In this document: piece by piece, positions 1-8,063 of the stretch
Numbering within the stretch: the first letter of the stretch is position 1
How the letters are laid out: each line of letters begins with the position of its first letter
Assembly: GCA_007693845.1 (NCBI GenBank)
Contig: RECV01000199.1
Coordinates: 1 to 36,170, forward strand
Direction: 5' to 3'
DNA: 36,170 nucleotides
From: Phycisphaerales bacterium
GTDB taxonomy: Bacteria; Planctomycetota; Phycisphaerae; Phycisphaerales; SM1A02
Notes under the pieces: generated by a model
Database searches by the model: none
Told to the model about the DNA's origin: nothing
Seen by the model: the letters and a program-made list of their open reading frames with translations, nothing else
Translations under genes and position numbers: made by a program

Positions 1-1
1 G

Positions 2-274
2 CTAGTGCAGCATCCCGGGGTGAGCGTCGTCGGCTCGATTCTCGGCAGTGTGGATCAATACCATTCCCACGTGGTCGTGGACCGCGACGATGTGGCCGAC
101 GCCACCGCGCTGCTCCGTGATCCGCCGACCATGAACGATGATCTCGGGGCATGGGACTGCCCGTCGTGCGGCGAGTCCAACGATGCGGGGTTTGAAATCT
201 GCTGGCAGTGCGAGCGCGTTCACCCCGAACACCCGGATGCAGATGCGGAAGGACACTCCGATGACAGAAATTGA
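2..274 (+). CDS. Partial protein with C-terminal RanBP2-type zinc finger (5' end outside window)
   Basis: The reading frame is open to the left edge of the window, so the true start probably lies upstream; the first in-window start codon is a GTG at 5. The visible N-terminal part (GSILGSVDQYHSHVVVDRDDVADATALL) resembles the end of the small DUF2007 'putative signal transducing' domain, but this is a weak impression. Behind it lies WDCPSCGESNDAGFEICWQC. It fits the RanBP2-type zinc finger pattern W-x-C-x2-C-x3-N-x6-C-x2-C exactly, so a zinc-binding knuckle is likely. The tail is acidic and His-rich. The stop overlaps the start of the hydrolase gene (ATG at 261), which suggests co-transcription. 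Function unknown. Confidence 0.6.
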   Translation, partial: LVQHPGVSVVGSILGSVDQYHSHVVVDRDDVADATALLRDPPTMNDDLGAWDCPSCGESNDAGFEICWQCERVHPEHPDADAEGHSDDRN

Positions 275-1184
275 ATCAAACGCCCGACCCCGTTCCCGAA
301 TCGGTCCGTGGGTGCGTATCCTGATCATTCTCACGATCATCATCGGCGCGGGCTGGCTCACCGGTTGCATGGAGCGCATGTTTTACATTCCGACGCGTGA
401 ATCGACACCGGCGTCGATGGGACCACCCGGCACGGAATCGGTCTGGTTTACGTCCGAAGACGGGACGCGCCTGCACGGCTGGTTCATGCCCGCCAGGAAT
501 CGCCAGGACTCCGACCAACCCGCGCCAACGATTCTGCATGTGCACGGCAATGCCGGCAGCGTGCGCTCACACGCATGGTTCACCGAACACCTGCCACCGG
601 CCGGGTTCAACGTGTTCCTGTTCGATTTTCGCGGCTACGGCGAAAGCGAAGGCCGCCCCACCCGTCGCCGGCCGCTCATCGCCGACACCCGTGCGGCGCT
701 CGACGCCATCCTGGAACGGGATGATGTCGATCCCGACCGCATCGGGATGTACGCGCAGTCACTGGGCGCGGCGATCGGCGTGAATGTAATGGCGGAACGG
801 GATGAACTGCGAGCGGCGGTGCTTGAATCACCTTTCGCCAGTTGGCGCGAGATTGCCGCCGACGCCATTGGCGGCGGGCCGATCGCCCGGACGCTCGCGG
901 CGGTACTCATCCCCGACCACAGCCGACCGGATGAAGCGATGAAGCGCATCGACCGGCCGATCCTGATCGTGCACGGCAAGGATGACCGGATCGTACCGAT
1001 TCACCACGGCCAAGCGATGAGCCGGGCTGGCGGCGAAAATGTCGAGCTACACGAGTTTGATGCGGGTAATCACAACGTGCTGCGACAGACGCATCCGGAA
1101 GTGGATGATTTGACAATCGACTTCCTCCGGAAGCATTTGGGTGACAACGGATCGCGTGCGGAGCCGAGTGATGATGGTGGCTGA
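261..1184 (+). CDS. Alpha/beta hydrolase, probable lipoprotein (BEM46/ABHD13-like)
   Basis: A 307-aa serine hydrolase of the alpha/beta fold. Residues 16-32 are a hydrophobic N-terminal segment ending in LTGC (Cys36), which fits a lipobox, so the protein is probably anchored to a membrane with its domain outside the cytoplasm. Visible motifs are HGNAGS (96-101, oxyanion region), FDFRGYGES (122-129), the nucleophile elbow AQSLGAA (Ser167), HGKDDRIVP (Asp241/242) and GNH (His271): a complete catalytic triad. The start at 261 was chosen because AGGA-rich sequence lies just upstream (249-254) and it overlaps the preceding stop, as is usual in this cluster; a longer frame from 138 would run through the previous gene. 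Its 3' end overlaps the rnpA start. Substrate unknown. Confidence 0.82.
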   Translation: MTEIESNARPRSRIGPWVRILIILTIIIGAGWLTGCMERMFYIPTRESTPASMGPPGTESVWFTSEDGTRLHGWFMPARNRQDSDQPAPTILHVHGNAGSVRSHAWFTEHLPPAGFNVFLFDFRGYGESEGRPTRRRPLIADTRAALDAILERDDVDPDRIGMYAQSLGAAIGVNVMAERDELRAAVLESPFASWREIAADAIGGGPIARTLAAVLIPDHSRPDEAMKRIDRPILIVHGKDDRIVPIHHGQAMSRAGGENVELHEFDAGNHNVLRQTHPEVDDLTIDFLRKHLGDNGSRAEPSDDGG

Positions 1185-1578
1185 TTCGCCCAAAACAGAA
1201 CGCTGCTTCCGGTTTCCCCGCCGATTGCGGCTGACGCGCCCTTCGGAATTCGAGGCGGTGCTGAACGCGAACGTTCGCGTCCGGTCCGGACCTCTGTTCA
1301 TCGGCGCGTTGCCGAATGATCGTGATCACCCAAGATTGGGGCTGATCGTGTCCCGCCGGGTCGGGAACGCAGTTGTACGTAATCGCGTCAAGCGCCAACT
1401 GCGGGAGGCCTTCCGACTTTCCCAACATGATCTGCCGACCGGCTACGATCTGGTGGTGAGCGTGCGTGCCCATGAGCCGCTCACGTCTGATGTGTACCGA
1501 ACCCATCTCCTCGAAACGGCCCGTGAACTTGATCGTTTATGGCGGAAGAAGCAACAACGTCAACGCGATCCGCAGTGA
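1171..1578 (+). CDS. rnpA: Ribonuclease P protein component
   Basis: The protein cofactor that assists the RNase P RNA in maturing tRNA 5' ends. The diagnostic basic signature RNRVKRQLREAFR is present, preceded by LGLIVSRRVGNAVV and followed by YDLVVSVRA, all in the usual family order; the length (135 aa) is normal. The ATG at 1171 was chosen because GGAG lies about 7 nt upstream; a GTG at 1141 in the same frame is possible. The start overlaps the hydrolase stop (1184) and the 3' end overlaps yidD by 40 nt. In most bacteria rpmH (ribosomal protein L34) sits directly upstream; here it is replaced by the hydrolase. Confidence 0.95.
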   Translation: MMVADSPKTERCFRFPRRLRLTRPSEFEAVLNANVRVRSGPLFIGALPNDRDHPRLGLIVSRRVGNAVVRNRVKRQLREAFRLSQHDLPTGYDLVVSVRAHEPLTSDVYRTHLLETARELDRLWRKKQQRQRDPQ

Positions 1579-1904
1579 AGTCTTCCGTGGACTCACCGCG
1601 GCCGGGGGTGCTCGCGCGCGGGTGCATTTTTTTCGTGCGCTGCTATCAGGCGACCCTCAGCCCCTTCGTCGGCATGCACTGCCGTTTTCAGCCGACGTGT
1701 TCACACTACGCGATCGACGCTTTCCGCACACACGGCGCGCTGCGAGGGCTCTGGCTGACCGTACGCCGCATCGGGCGATGCCATCCGCTTGGAGGGTTTG
1801 GTTACGATCCGGTCCCGCCGCGCTCGCGTGATGGAGCTCCGTCAAAAGAGGCGGACAATGACAATGACGAATCCCCCGCTTCGCCGAAGGAGCTGAAAGA
1901 GTGA
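1539..1904 (+). CDS. yidD: YidD-family membrane protein insertion efficiency factor
   Basis: A 121-aa YidD (DUF37) protein, a small amphipathic factor thought to help YidC insert membrane proteins. The family core is intact: FVRCYQATLSPF, then CRFQPTCSHYAIDAFRTHG, then RIGRCHPLGGFGYDPVP. The first 25 residues and the last 28 (acidic, Asn/Asp/Glu-rich) are extensions outside the core, and a start inside the first 25 codons cannot be excluded. It overlaps rnpA by 40 nt in another frame, a common rnpA-yidD arrangement. However, the next gene is not yidC. The stop TGA overlaps the GTG start of the following gene (GTGA). Confidence 0.93.
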   Translation: MAEEATTSTRSAVKSSVDSPRPGVLARGCIFFVRCYQATLSPFVGMHCRFQPTCSHYAIDAFRTHGALRGLWLTVRRIGRCHPLGGFGYDPVPPRSRDGAPSKEADNDNDESPASPKELKE

Positions 1905-2572
1905 GCAGACTGTTTCCCCCCGCTGTTTTCGCGATCGGGCGCAACTATGCCGACCATGCCCGGGAGATGAAGGGTGATCTGCCCGAACGGCCAATGGTTT
2001 TCATGAAGAACCCTGCATCGGTCATCGGCACCGAGCAGCCGATCATCCTGCCGCCGATCTGCGATGAGCCCGAAGAGCAGGTTGACTATGAAGGTGAACT
2101 GGCAGTTGTAATCGGGCGCGCCGCGAAGGATGTGGCGGTCGAGGATGCCCTTGATTTTATTCGCGGCTATGCCGTGGCGAACGATGTCAGCGCGCGGTGG
2201 TGGCAGAAGCAGGGCTCCGGCGGGCAGTTCTGCCGAGGCAAGAGCTTCGACACGTTCTGCCCGATGAGCGATCCCGTGTCGGCGTCAACTGTGCCCGATC
2301 CACAGGCGCTGCGTTTGACGACCCGCCTGAACGATGAAGTCATGCAGGATGCGACGACCGCGGAGATGATTTTTCCGATCGCCACGCTGGTCGCGGAATT
2401 GAGCCGCGGCACGACGTTGCTGCCGGGCACCGTGATCCTGACCGGCACGCCGTCCGGGGTTGGCATGGCGCGCACGCCGCCCCGCTATCTGCGCGAAGGT
2501 GATGTGATTGAGATCACGATCGAAGGTGTCGGCTCACTTCGCAATCCCGTAACTCGATCCCAATACTGGTGA
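1901..2572 (+). CDS. Fumarylacetoacetate hydrolase family protein
   Basis: A 223-aa member of the FAH family: Mg2+-dependent hydrolases, isomerases or decarboxylases acting on acylpyruvates and related oxo acids. Visible hallmarks: AIGRNYADHAREM, MVFMKNPASVIG, the metal-site region VDYEGELAVVIGR, GYAVANDVSAR, GKSFDTFCPMSDP and the C-terminal TGTPSGVGMARTPPRYLREGD. The length fits the short single-domain type (acylpyruvase/FAHD1-like). GTG start at 1901 overlaps the yidD stop by 4 nt, indicating translational coupling. Exact substrate cannot be read from sequence. It is the last plus-strand gene and converges on the gene ending at 2590. Confidence 0.9.
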   Translation: MSRLFPPAVFAIGRNYADHAREMKGDLPERPMVFMKNPASVIGTEQPIILPPICDEPEEQVDYEGELAVVIGRAAKDVAVEDALDFIRGYAVANDVSARWWQKQGSGGQFCRGKSFDTFCPMSDPVSASTVPDPQALRLTTRLNDEVMQDATTAEMIFPIATLVAELSRGTTLLPGTVILTGTPSGVGMARTPPRYLREGDVIEITIEGVGSLRNPVTRSQYW

Positions 2573-2594
2573 TGATCGGACAGGAGCCATCACC
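2568..2594. terminator. Short inverted repeat between convergent stop codons
   Basis: GGTGATG (2568-2574) and CATCACC (2588-2594) form a perfect 7-bp inverted repeat with a 13-nt loop that covers both stop codons of two convergent genes. There is no T-run on either side, so it would be an atypical terminator. The position is the only argument for function. Confidence 0.3.
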
Positions 2595-4629
2595 GCCGCT
2601 GTCGGTCCTCGCGCTGGCGCTGCTCCTCGATCCGCTGCTCCCGCAATTGGCGCTGGCGGGCCAGTTCCGTGCGGTACGCTTCAAGTCCGGGCGGCTTGGG
2701 GAAGACCTGGTCGAGTGACTGTTGAGTGCTGAGTGGATGGCGCGCGAACTGACGCTCCAGCGTCGGCTGGATTCGATCGTATGCGCGCAGCCGAAGCCCG
2801 GGGAGTTCGTGCTGATCGACCCGGCGCCAGATGGTCAGTCGTTCCTGCAGCGGGATTGTCGGGTCGGTCATCAACTGCACGAAGGCGATCTCCGCACTGT
2901 TCTCAAGCTGGCCGAGCAGATCGCGCAAACGACCGGTTCCGAAATGCGTCTCGTAGTCGTGGAATTCATGGCTGCGGAAAAAGTCCGTGACCATCTCCGC
3001 AAACTGAATAGATTGCTCGAGAACTTCCGGACGATTCTGACCGACGCCGACACGCAATCCGCGACGGAGCGCGGCATTGACCTCACTCGGCGCCAGGTGC
3101 GGCTGATACTGGTACTGATCGAATACCTGATCGCGCACGAACACATCAAGCGGCAGACTCCAGCGGTAATCCGCACCCATCGGCCCGCCGGCCTGGCCGG
3201 TACCGAAGAAGCCGTCGAGCCGTTCCATCAGTTCTTCCGCCCGGGCCCATTCACCCGACCGGTAGAGTTCACGAATGGCGGAACCCATGAAGTTCTTCAG
3301 GAAGTTGATGAAGCCCTCGCCGCCGGCACCGCGCGTATCGTAGTGCTTGGCATAAAAGTGCTCGAACATGTCAAAGATCGTGTCGTGCCAGCGCGGTTCG
3401 GGGGAACGCCCGGGCCACTCGACGGTGAAGGGATCGAACGTGATGCGACCGGAGCGCGCAAGGTCCTGCATCGCCTGCATCTGCTGTCGGTCGTTGTTCA
3501 GGACCTTGTAGATGTCATCATCCTTCAGCACCCGGCGTTCCGCGATCTGCATGCCGCGCCGACTCCAGTACAACGCATGTGCCTGACCGTGCCGCCAGTC
3601 GATCGGCCCCAGATCCCTCGTGTATTCGTACATCAGTTGCGGGTCCATGTTGTAATCATCCAGCAGGACGCGCTTGCGAATGTGCAGCAGGAGTGTCTCC
3701 CAGGCCTCTTCCAGTTCAGGATCGCCGGCGATCTGATCCAGTGTGACGAACCACGGCCGCGTTCGGCGGAATCGTTCCTCAAGGCCGAGAATGCGCGCGG
3801 TCTCAGTTTGCGCCTTGATCGCTTCCCATTGGCCGTACTCCATCAGGAAGCGGTAATCAAAGTCCAGTCGATCACCGCCCCGGGCGATCGGCACAAACTC
3901 CTCGTTGAGTCGTTCGAGCAGGCGACGAACCTCGGGCGTCTGACGTTGCGCTTCCCGCAGTGTGGCGGGCGCCTCAGCGATTTGGCGAATCCATTCGATG
4001 CGGGACTCGTAATCCACGGGCGGTTCGCCGAGCACATAATGCCATTCGCGCGCGAATTCACGCTTGTAGTACAGGTGCGCATCGTCCACCACGCCTTCGA
4101 TCTTGTGCGCAAACCAGAAAGACAGTTCACGGTGGAGCACCAGATTGTTCGGGTTATACCGCAGGCCGCGGTTCCGGACGAGACGAATCCCGGCATTGAC
4201 CCACTCCCAACGTTCCTGCTCGGTGTGCGTCGTGACCGAGATGTTGTACGCCATGTTGTGGCCGTGGAAAGCCCAGACGGCGGCGAAGCGCGGTTGAAGC
4301 TGCGTGATCAACTCCGCATCGGCCATAATGTCGAAGTAGAGCCCCTGCTCCTTCCGAATGTTGATCTTGATCCAGAGGTAGTCGACGATGATGCCGCGCA
4401 GCGCGCCGATCGCGGTTCCGATCGCCACGATCGGCGGAGCGCCTTCCACTGAAACATCGGTGTAGCGAAGCGCGTGCTCATCGGACTTCTCCAGCAGGCC
4501 CGGCAACAGCGCGCCGGCTCCGCCCGCGGCGATGGCCAGCACGATGGCGGCGATGAGTTGGACGAGGCGATCCTTTGACATTGGACTCTTTTCGGCTGTA
4601 GGTGAGCGGTCTTTCCGCTCGAGCTCCAT
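2590..4629 (-). CDS. Membrane-anchored helical protein of unknown function, last gene of SPFH/ABC operon
   Basis: 679 aa. One N-terminal membrane segment (about residues 23-46, alanine/glycine-rich) is followed by a long, mostly alpha-helical, Trp/Arg/Glu-rich domain, which suggests a TPR-like helical repeat scaffold. I do not recognise a catalytic motif. The C-terminus is a highly charged Arg/Gln/Glu stretch (ELARQRQLREQRIEE). ATG at 4629 gives the longest frame; an ATG at 4581 (MSKDRLVQL) directly before the membrane segment is an alternative. It begins 42 nt behind the permease and lies on the same strand as all six genes of the cluster, so it is probably a structural partner of the transporter. 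Function not assignable. Confidence 0.75.
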   Translation of the reverse strand: MELERKDRSPTAEKSPMSKDRLVQLIAAIVLAIAAGGAGALLPGLLEKSDEHALRYTDVSVEGAPPIVAIGTAIGALRGIIVDYLWIKINIRKEQGLYFDIMADAELITQLQPRFAAVWAFHGHNMAYNISVTTHTEQERWEWVNAGIRLVRNRGLRYNPNNLVLHRELSFWFAHKIEGVVDDAHLYYKREFAREWHYVLGEPPVDYESRIEWIRQIAEAPATLREAQRQTPEVRRLLERLNEEFVPIARGGDRLDFDYRFLMEYGQWEAIKAQTETARILGLEERFRRTRPWFVTLDQIAGDPELEEAWETLLLHIRKRVLLDDYNMDPQLMYEYTRDLGPIDWRHGQAHALYWSRRGMQIAERRVLKDDDIYKVLNNDRQQMQAMQDLARSGRITFDPFTVEWPGRSPEPRWHDTIFDMFEHFYAKHYDTRGAGGEGFINFLKNFMGSAIRELYRSGEWARAEELMERLDGFFGTGQAGGPMGADYRWSLPLDVFVRDQVFDQYQYQPHLAPSEVNAALRRGLRVGVGQNRPEVLEQSIQFAEMVTDFFRSHEFHDYETHFGTGRLRDLLGQLENSAEIAFVQLMTDPTIPLQERLTIWRRVDQHELPGLRLRAYDRIQPTLERQFARHPLSTQQSLDQVFPKPPGLEAYRTELARQRQLREQRIEEQRQREDRQRR

Positions 4630-4671
4630 CTCATACGATCCCGGACGGGAATCGGTTTGCGTCCGGCGGCA

Positions 4672-6762
4672 TCAACCGGTCCCGCTGTAAACCGCAAGCT
4701 GGCGGCGGCGGAACACGGCGAACGCGCTGACCAGCGCGATGCCGGACCAGATCACGAGGAAAACCAGAACCGCGCCAAACACATCACGGTGCTCCGCATC
4801 GGTGTTGAACCAACTTGACGGCTCAAACCACGGGATCATCAGGCCCTGAACCAGGTCGTTCGTCGGACTGTACGCCCCGAAGGCGTTGAGCGCCAAGACC
4901 AGGACCGAGGCCACGCCGAAGATGACCGAACGGAACGCCCAGTTGATGACCATCCCGAGGTCGGCCCAGTTCACTTCGCTCACATAGGGGACGTAATACT
5001 CCTCGAGCGCCATGGCCAGGAACGGACCGAGTGAACCGGCCATGAAAATGGTGAACGAGAAGAGGCACGCCACCGGGAAACTGAGGAACGTCGCGCAGGC
5101 GATACCGAGCATCGCCAGGAAGCAGAGTTTGAGCCACATAATGAGCATGGCGCGCACGAAGTTTGCTTCAAAGTGCCCGACCGTATACATCAACCGGAAA
5201 TCACCGGACTCGAAATAGATGCCGCCCGCGCCCGGGCCGAGGTGCTCGGGCGGTTCAAACATGTTGCCGACCGCGACTTCGATGGTCCCGTCTTCACGAA
5301 TCAGATCGGCCCCAAGCAGCAGCACGTGGGACATTGTGGGCGAATAGCTGACGAAGCGCGTCGTGTCCGGGTCATCATTGAACATGAACGCCGCATCGAA
5401 CGTCTCGTGTTGATCGCTGCGCATGATGTGGAAGCGATAGCGAAGCGTCATTGTCGTCTGGGTGCCGTACGCTGCGCCGAGTCCTTCAAAGAGATACGGC
5501 CGAACGAGCCCAGCGGGAATCACCCGCTGATTGGAGTCAAATTCGCGGCGAACTTCCTCCTCAATCTCCTGCTGTCGGCTCAGCGTCTGTGCTTCCGGAG
5601 GCAAGCGTCGCATGCGGCGATCAACACGTTCGCGCATCTCTTCGACCGTGAGTGTATCGAACGTCGGTTGTACGCTACGCCGCGCCGAGAGCACATCGTT
5701 ATTGACCTGGACGACGTCGAGCTGTCCCTGAATGCCCGGCGCGACCGGCGTCGTGCGCAAATACTGAATGAACGTGAAGGTCGAGACCCCCGCCACGGTG
5801 ATCAGAATCAGATTGACCGCCGCCACGCCCAGCCACTTGCCCAACAGATAGTTGAACCGGCTCAACGGCTTGCTCACGAGGTGCCAGATCTGCCGGTCGC
5901 GAATCTCGAATGCCACCGTCGCGCAGGACAGGAAGAGCGTCATGCACGCCGAAATCACGAACGTCAGGCCGATGCTGCGACTGATGAAGGTCTGCACTCG
6001 GTAGCGCAATGGATCTTCCGGGTCCAGCCCCAGCGGGATCAGCGGCAGCGTGAGCAACAGGAGGATGATGAAGACCAGTGAAATCCGGCTGCGGGCGGCT
6101 TCCTTCACCACCGTGTGCGCGACGGCCAGAATCTGGTTGGGGCGAGAGAGCGCCGCCAGCATGCCGCGGCTCAGTAGCACAAAGGTGAACGTCAGCAGAC
6201 CGATGCCCGCCACCGCCAGCATCAACTGCTCCGATCCGAGCCAGCGACTGATCAGCACCGCAAGCAGCGTTCCCGCCGCCGTGAGAATAAAGGGAAGCAG
6301 CAACCCGATCCAGATCGCCAGCAGCAACCATGCGGTCACCGACACCGATAACAGCAGTGTCGTCTCCGGCTGCTCGACGAGCCAGTGCGGCATCCAAGCC
6401 GGCACCCGATCTCGCAACAGGTCTTCAACGAGATAATTCGGCACCGCGATTTGTCCGCTCTCGTCAAAGAGCAGATCCGTGTTGCCGCGGAACTCGGTCA
6501 CTTCAAAGACGCGCCCGTTGACGGTCATCGTGCCGGTGTCACGCAGGGACACGGCGTGGACATCGAACTCCCGGAGCGTCTGGCCCTCCAACTCCCGCAG
6601 GAGCATGCGGCGATCGCTTTCCAGACCGTAGCTGTTCATCAGCAGCGGAATGAACAACGCGCCGCAAATCGCCAACACGAGGACCGACAACGCGATGCGA
6701 ACCCCCCGCTTCTCTTGCAGGAGGTCAAGGCGGCGATAGAGTTGGATCAATCGATTCTTCAT
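4672..6762 (-). CDS. ABC-2 type transporter permease, large
   Basis: 696 aa. A first membrane segment at about 21-41 precedes a roughly 90-residue extracytoplasmic stretch. A bundle of hydrophobic segments follows (starting TTLLLSVSVTAWLLLAIWI), then a large soluble insert (around VQVNNDVLSARRSVQPTF) and a C-terminal bundle ending in a basic tail. The segment VAFEIRDRQIWHLVSKPLSRFNYLLGKWLG matches the style of ABC-2 permeases (coupling region with VSKPLSR). The neighbouring ATPase, starting 42 nt upstream, is the obvious partner. Probably transports a substrate across the cytoplasmic membrane; direction and substrate unknown, though ABC-2 systems are usually exporters. Confidence 0.85.
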   Translation of the reverse strand: MKNRLIQLYRRLDLLQEKRGVRIALSVLVLAICGALFIPLLMNSYGLESDRRMLLRELEGQTLREFDVHAVSLRDTGTMTVNGRVFEVTEFRGNTDLLFDESGQIAVPNYLVEDLLRDRVPAWMPHWLVEQPETTLLLSVSVTAWLLLAIWIGLLLPFILTAAGTLLAVLISRWLGSEQLMLAVAGIGLLTFTFVLLSRGMLAALSRPNQILAVAHTVVKEAARSRISLVFIILLLLTLPLIPLGLDPEDPLRYRVQTFISRSIGLTFVISACMTLFLSCATVAFEIRDRQIWHLVSKPLSRFNYLLGKWLGVAAVNLILITVAGVSTFTFIQYLRTTPVAPGIQGQLDVVQVNNDVLSARRSVQPTFDTLTVEEMRERVDRRMRRLPPEAQTLSRQQEIEEEVRREFDSNQRVIPAGLVRPYLFEGLGAAYGTQTTMTLRYRFHIMRSDQHETFDAAFMFNDDPDTTRFVSYSPTMSHVLLLGADLIREDGTIEVAVGNMFEPPEHLGPGAGGIYFESGDFRLMYTVGHFEANFVRAMLIMWLKLCFLAMLGIACATFLSFPVACLFSFTIFMAGSLGPFLAMALEEYYVPYVSEVNWADLGMVINWAFRSVIFGVASVLVLALNAFGAYSPTNDLVQGLMIPWFEPSSWFNTDAEHRDVFGAVLVFLVIWSGIALVSAFAVFRRRQLAVYSGTG

Positions 6763-6804
6763 ATACAGGACAGGGTCACGGGCCTCGGAAGCCAGCCATG
6801 GGAG

Positions 6805-8031
6805 TTACTGATCACGCTTGCCGGATCCCTCTTCCGACTCCGGACCGTCGAGGAGTGAATCAATGACAGAACGATCGACATCCTCCGCCGGCTCACCATC
6901 CTTTCGACGCGGGGTGCCATCCGTTGACGATTGCTTCTCTTCGTCCAGTGATTCATCCTCCACCACCAACTGCTCAAGCACATCGTCGCGCTCGTCCTCT
7001 TCCGAAGAACGCTTTGCAACGCGCTCGTGCGACGGCTCCGCTTCGGGTGCTTCGGCATCGGCCACGAGTGACTCGATCAACTGCTCCCCCTCGCGCGGCT
7101 CGTCGCCGCGGAGGAACGCCGCGGTCTGGCCGTCGTGCAATGCGCCGGACGTGGCAACCTGCTCGCGGCGGGCCCGCTCCACAATCTCGATGAAGAGGTC
7201 TTCCAGGCGCTGACGGGGGGCGTGAACACGTCCGATCGCTTTGCCCTCGGCCTCCCCGATAAGTTTCTCAATTCGTGAAATGGTCTCCACGCGCAAGCGC
7301 GGCACTTCGATCACGGTGCGCTCGGTGTCGGAAAGCAGTTCGGTGACCGTACCGGCAGCACGAATCTTGCCGCCGTAGAGCATCACCATCCGGTCACAGA
7401 CATCTTCCACATCGGCGAGCAGGTGCGAACTGAGCAGGATGGTCTTCCCCCGCCGGCGCAGCTCGAGGACCAAGTCTTTGACCTGGCGCGTACCGAGCGG
7501 GTCGAGCCCCGAGGTCGGTTCGTCGAGAATGAGAAACTCAGGGTCATTGATGAGTGCCTGGGCGATTCCGATCCGGCGAGTCATGCCCTTGGAGAACTCG
7601 CCGATCGGTCGGTGGGCCACCTGGCTGAGACCGATCATGTCGATCAACTCATCCGACCGACGTCGCCGGGTTCGTCGATCCAGTCCGAACAGCTTGCCGT
7701 AATAGTCAAGGGTTTCCCGCGAGTTCAGGTAGCGGTAGAGATAGGACTCTTCGGGCAGAAAGCCGATGTATTTCTTGACCGCAACGTCGGTGGGCAACTT
7801 GCCGAACACGGACAGCCGCCCGCTGGTCTTGTGCAGCAGGCCGAGGATCATCTTGATGATGGTGCTCTTGCCGGATCCGTTCGGGCCGAGCAGCCCGAAG
7901 ATTTCGTTCGGATAGATCTCGAAATCGACATGATCGACGGCGCGGGCCTTGGTCCGCATCCAGAAGTCCTTGAAGACCTTCGTCAGTCCGACGGCTTTGA
8001 CGATCTCTTTGTCACGTTGTGCCTGAACCAT
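6805..8031 (-). CDS. ABC transporter ATP-binding protein with long acidic tail
   Basis: 408 aa. Walker A GPNGSGKST (49-57), Q-loop region FLPEESYLY, signature FSKGMTRRIGIAQAL (146-160), Walker B FLILDEPTSGLDP (166-178) and H-loop SSH (201-203) are all intact, so it should hydrolyse ATP. The FSKGM form of the signature is usual for ABC-2 exporters of the CcmA/NatA type. After about residue 280 there is a 125-residue tail with very high Asp/Glu/Ser/Arg content and no recognisable domain; such a tail is not part of the standard ATPase. The start has a good ribosome binding site (GGAGAGG just upstream). It lies 32 nt behind the SPFH gene and 42 nt before the permease. Confidence 0.93.
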   Translation of the reverse strand: MVQAQRDKEIVKAVGLTKVFKDFWMRTKARAVDHVDFEIYPNEIFGLLGPNGSGKSTIIKMILGLLHKTSGRLSVFGKLPTDVAVKKYIGFLPEESYLYRYLNSRETLDYYGKLFGLDRRTRRRRSDELIDMIGLSQVAHRPIGEFSKGMTRRIGIAQALINDPEFLILDEPTSGLDPLGTRQVKDLVLELRRRGKTILLSSHLLADVEDVCDRMVMLYGGKIRAAGTVTELLSDTERTVIEVPRLRVETISRIEKLIGEAEGKAIGRVHAPRQRLEDLFIEIVERARREQVATSGALHDGQTAAFLRGDEPREGEQLIESLVADAEAPEAEPSHERVAKRSSEEDERDDVLEQLVVEDESLDEEKQSSTDGTPRRKDGEPAEDVDRSVIDSLLDGPESEEGSGKRDQ

Positions 8032-8063
8032 TCAATGCCTCTCCGGGAGGGTTACGCCCCTGT

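Noticed and set aside
2722-4452. A 576-codon open frame on the plus strand opposite the 679-aa gene
   Set aside because: It is antisense to a frame with a clear membrane segment and operon context, and its translation has no recognisable domain.
5173-6081. A 302-codon plus-strand frame opposite the 696-aa permease
   Set aside because: It shows a charged antisense-type composition, while the minus strand has clear membrane segments and ABC-2 features.
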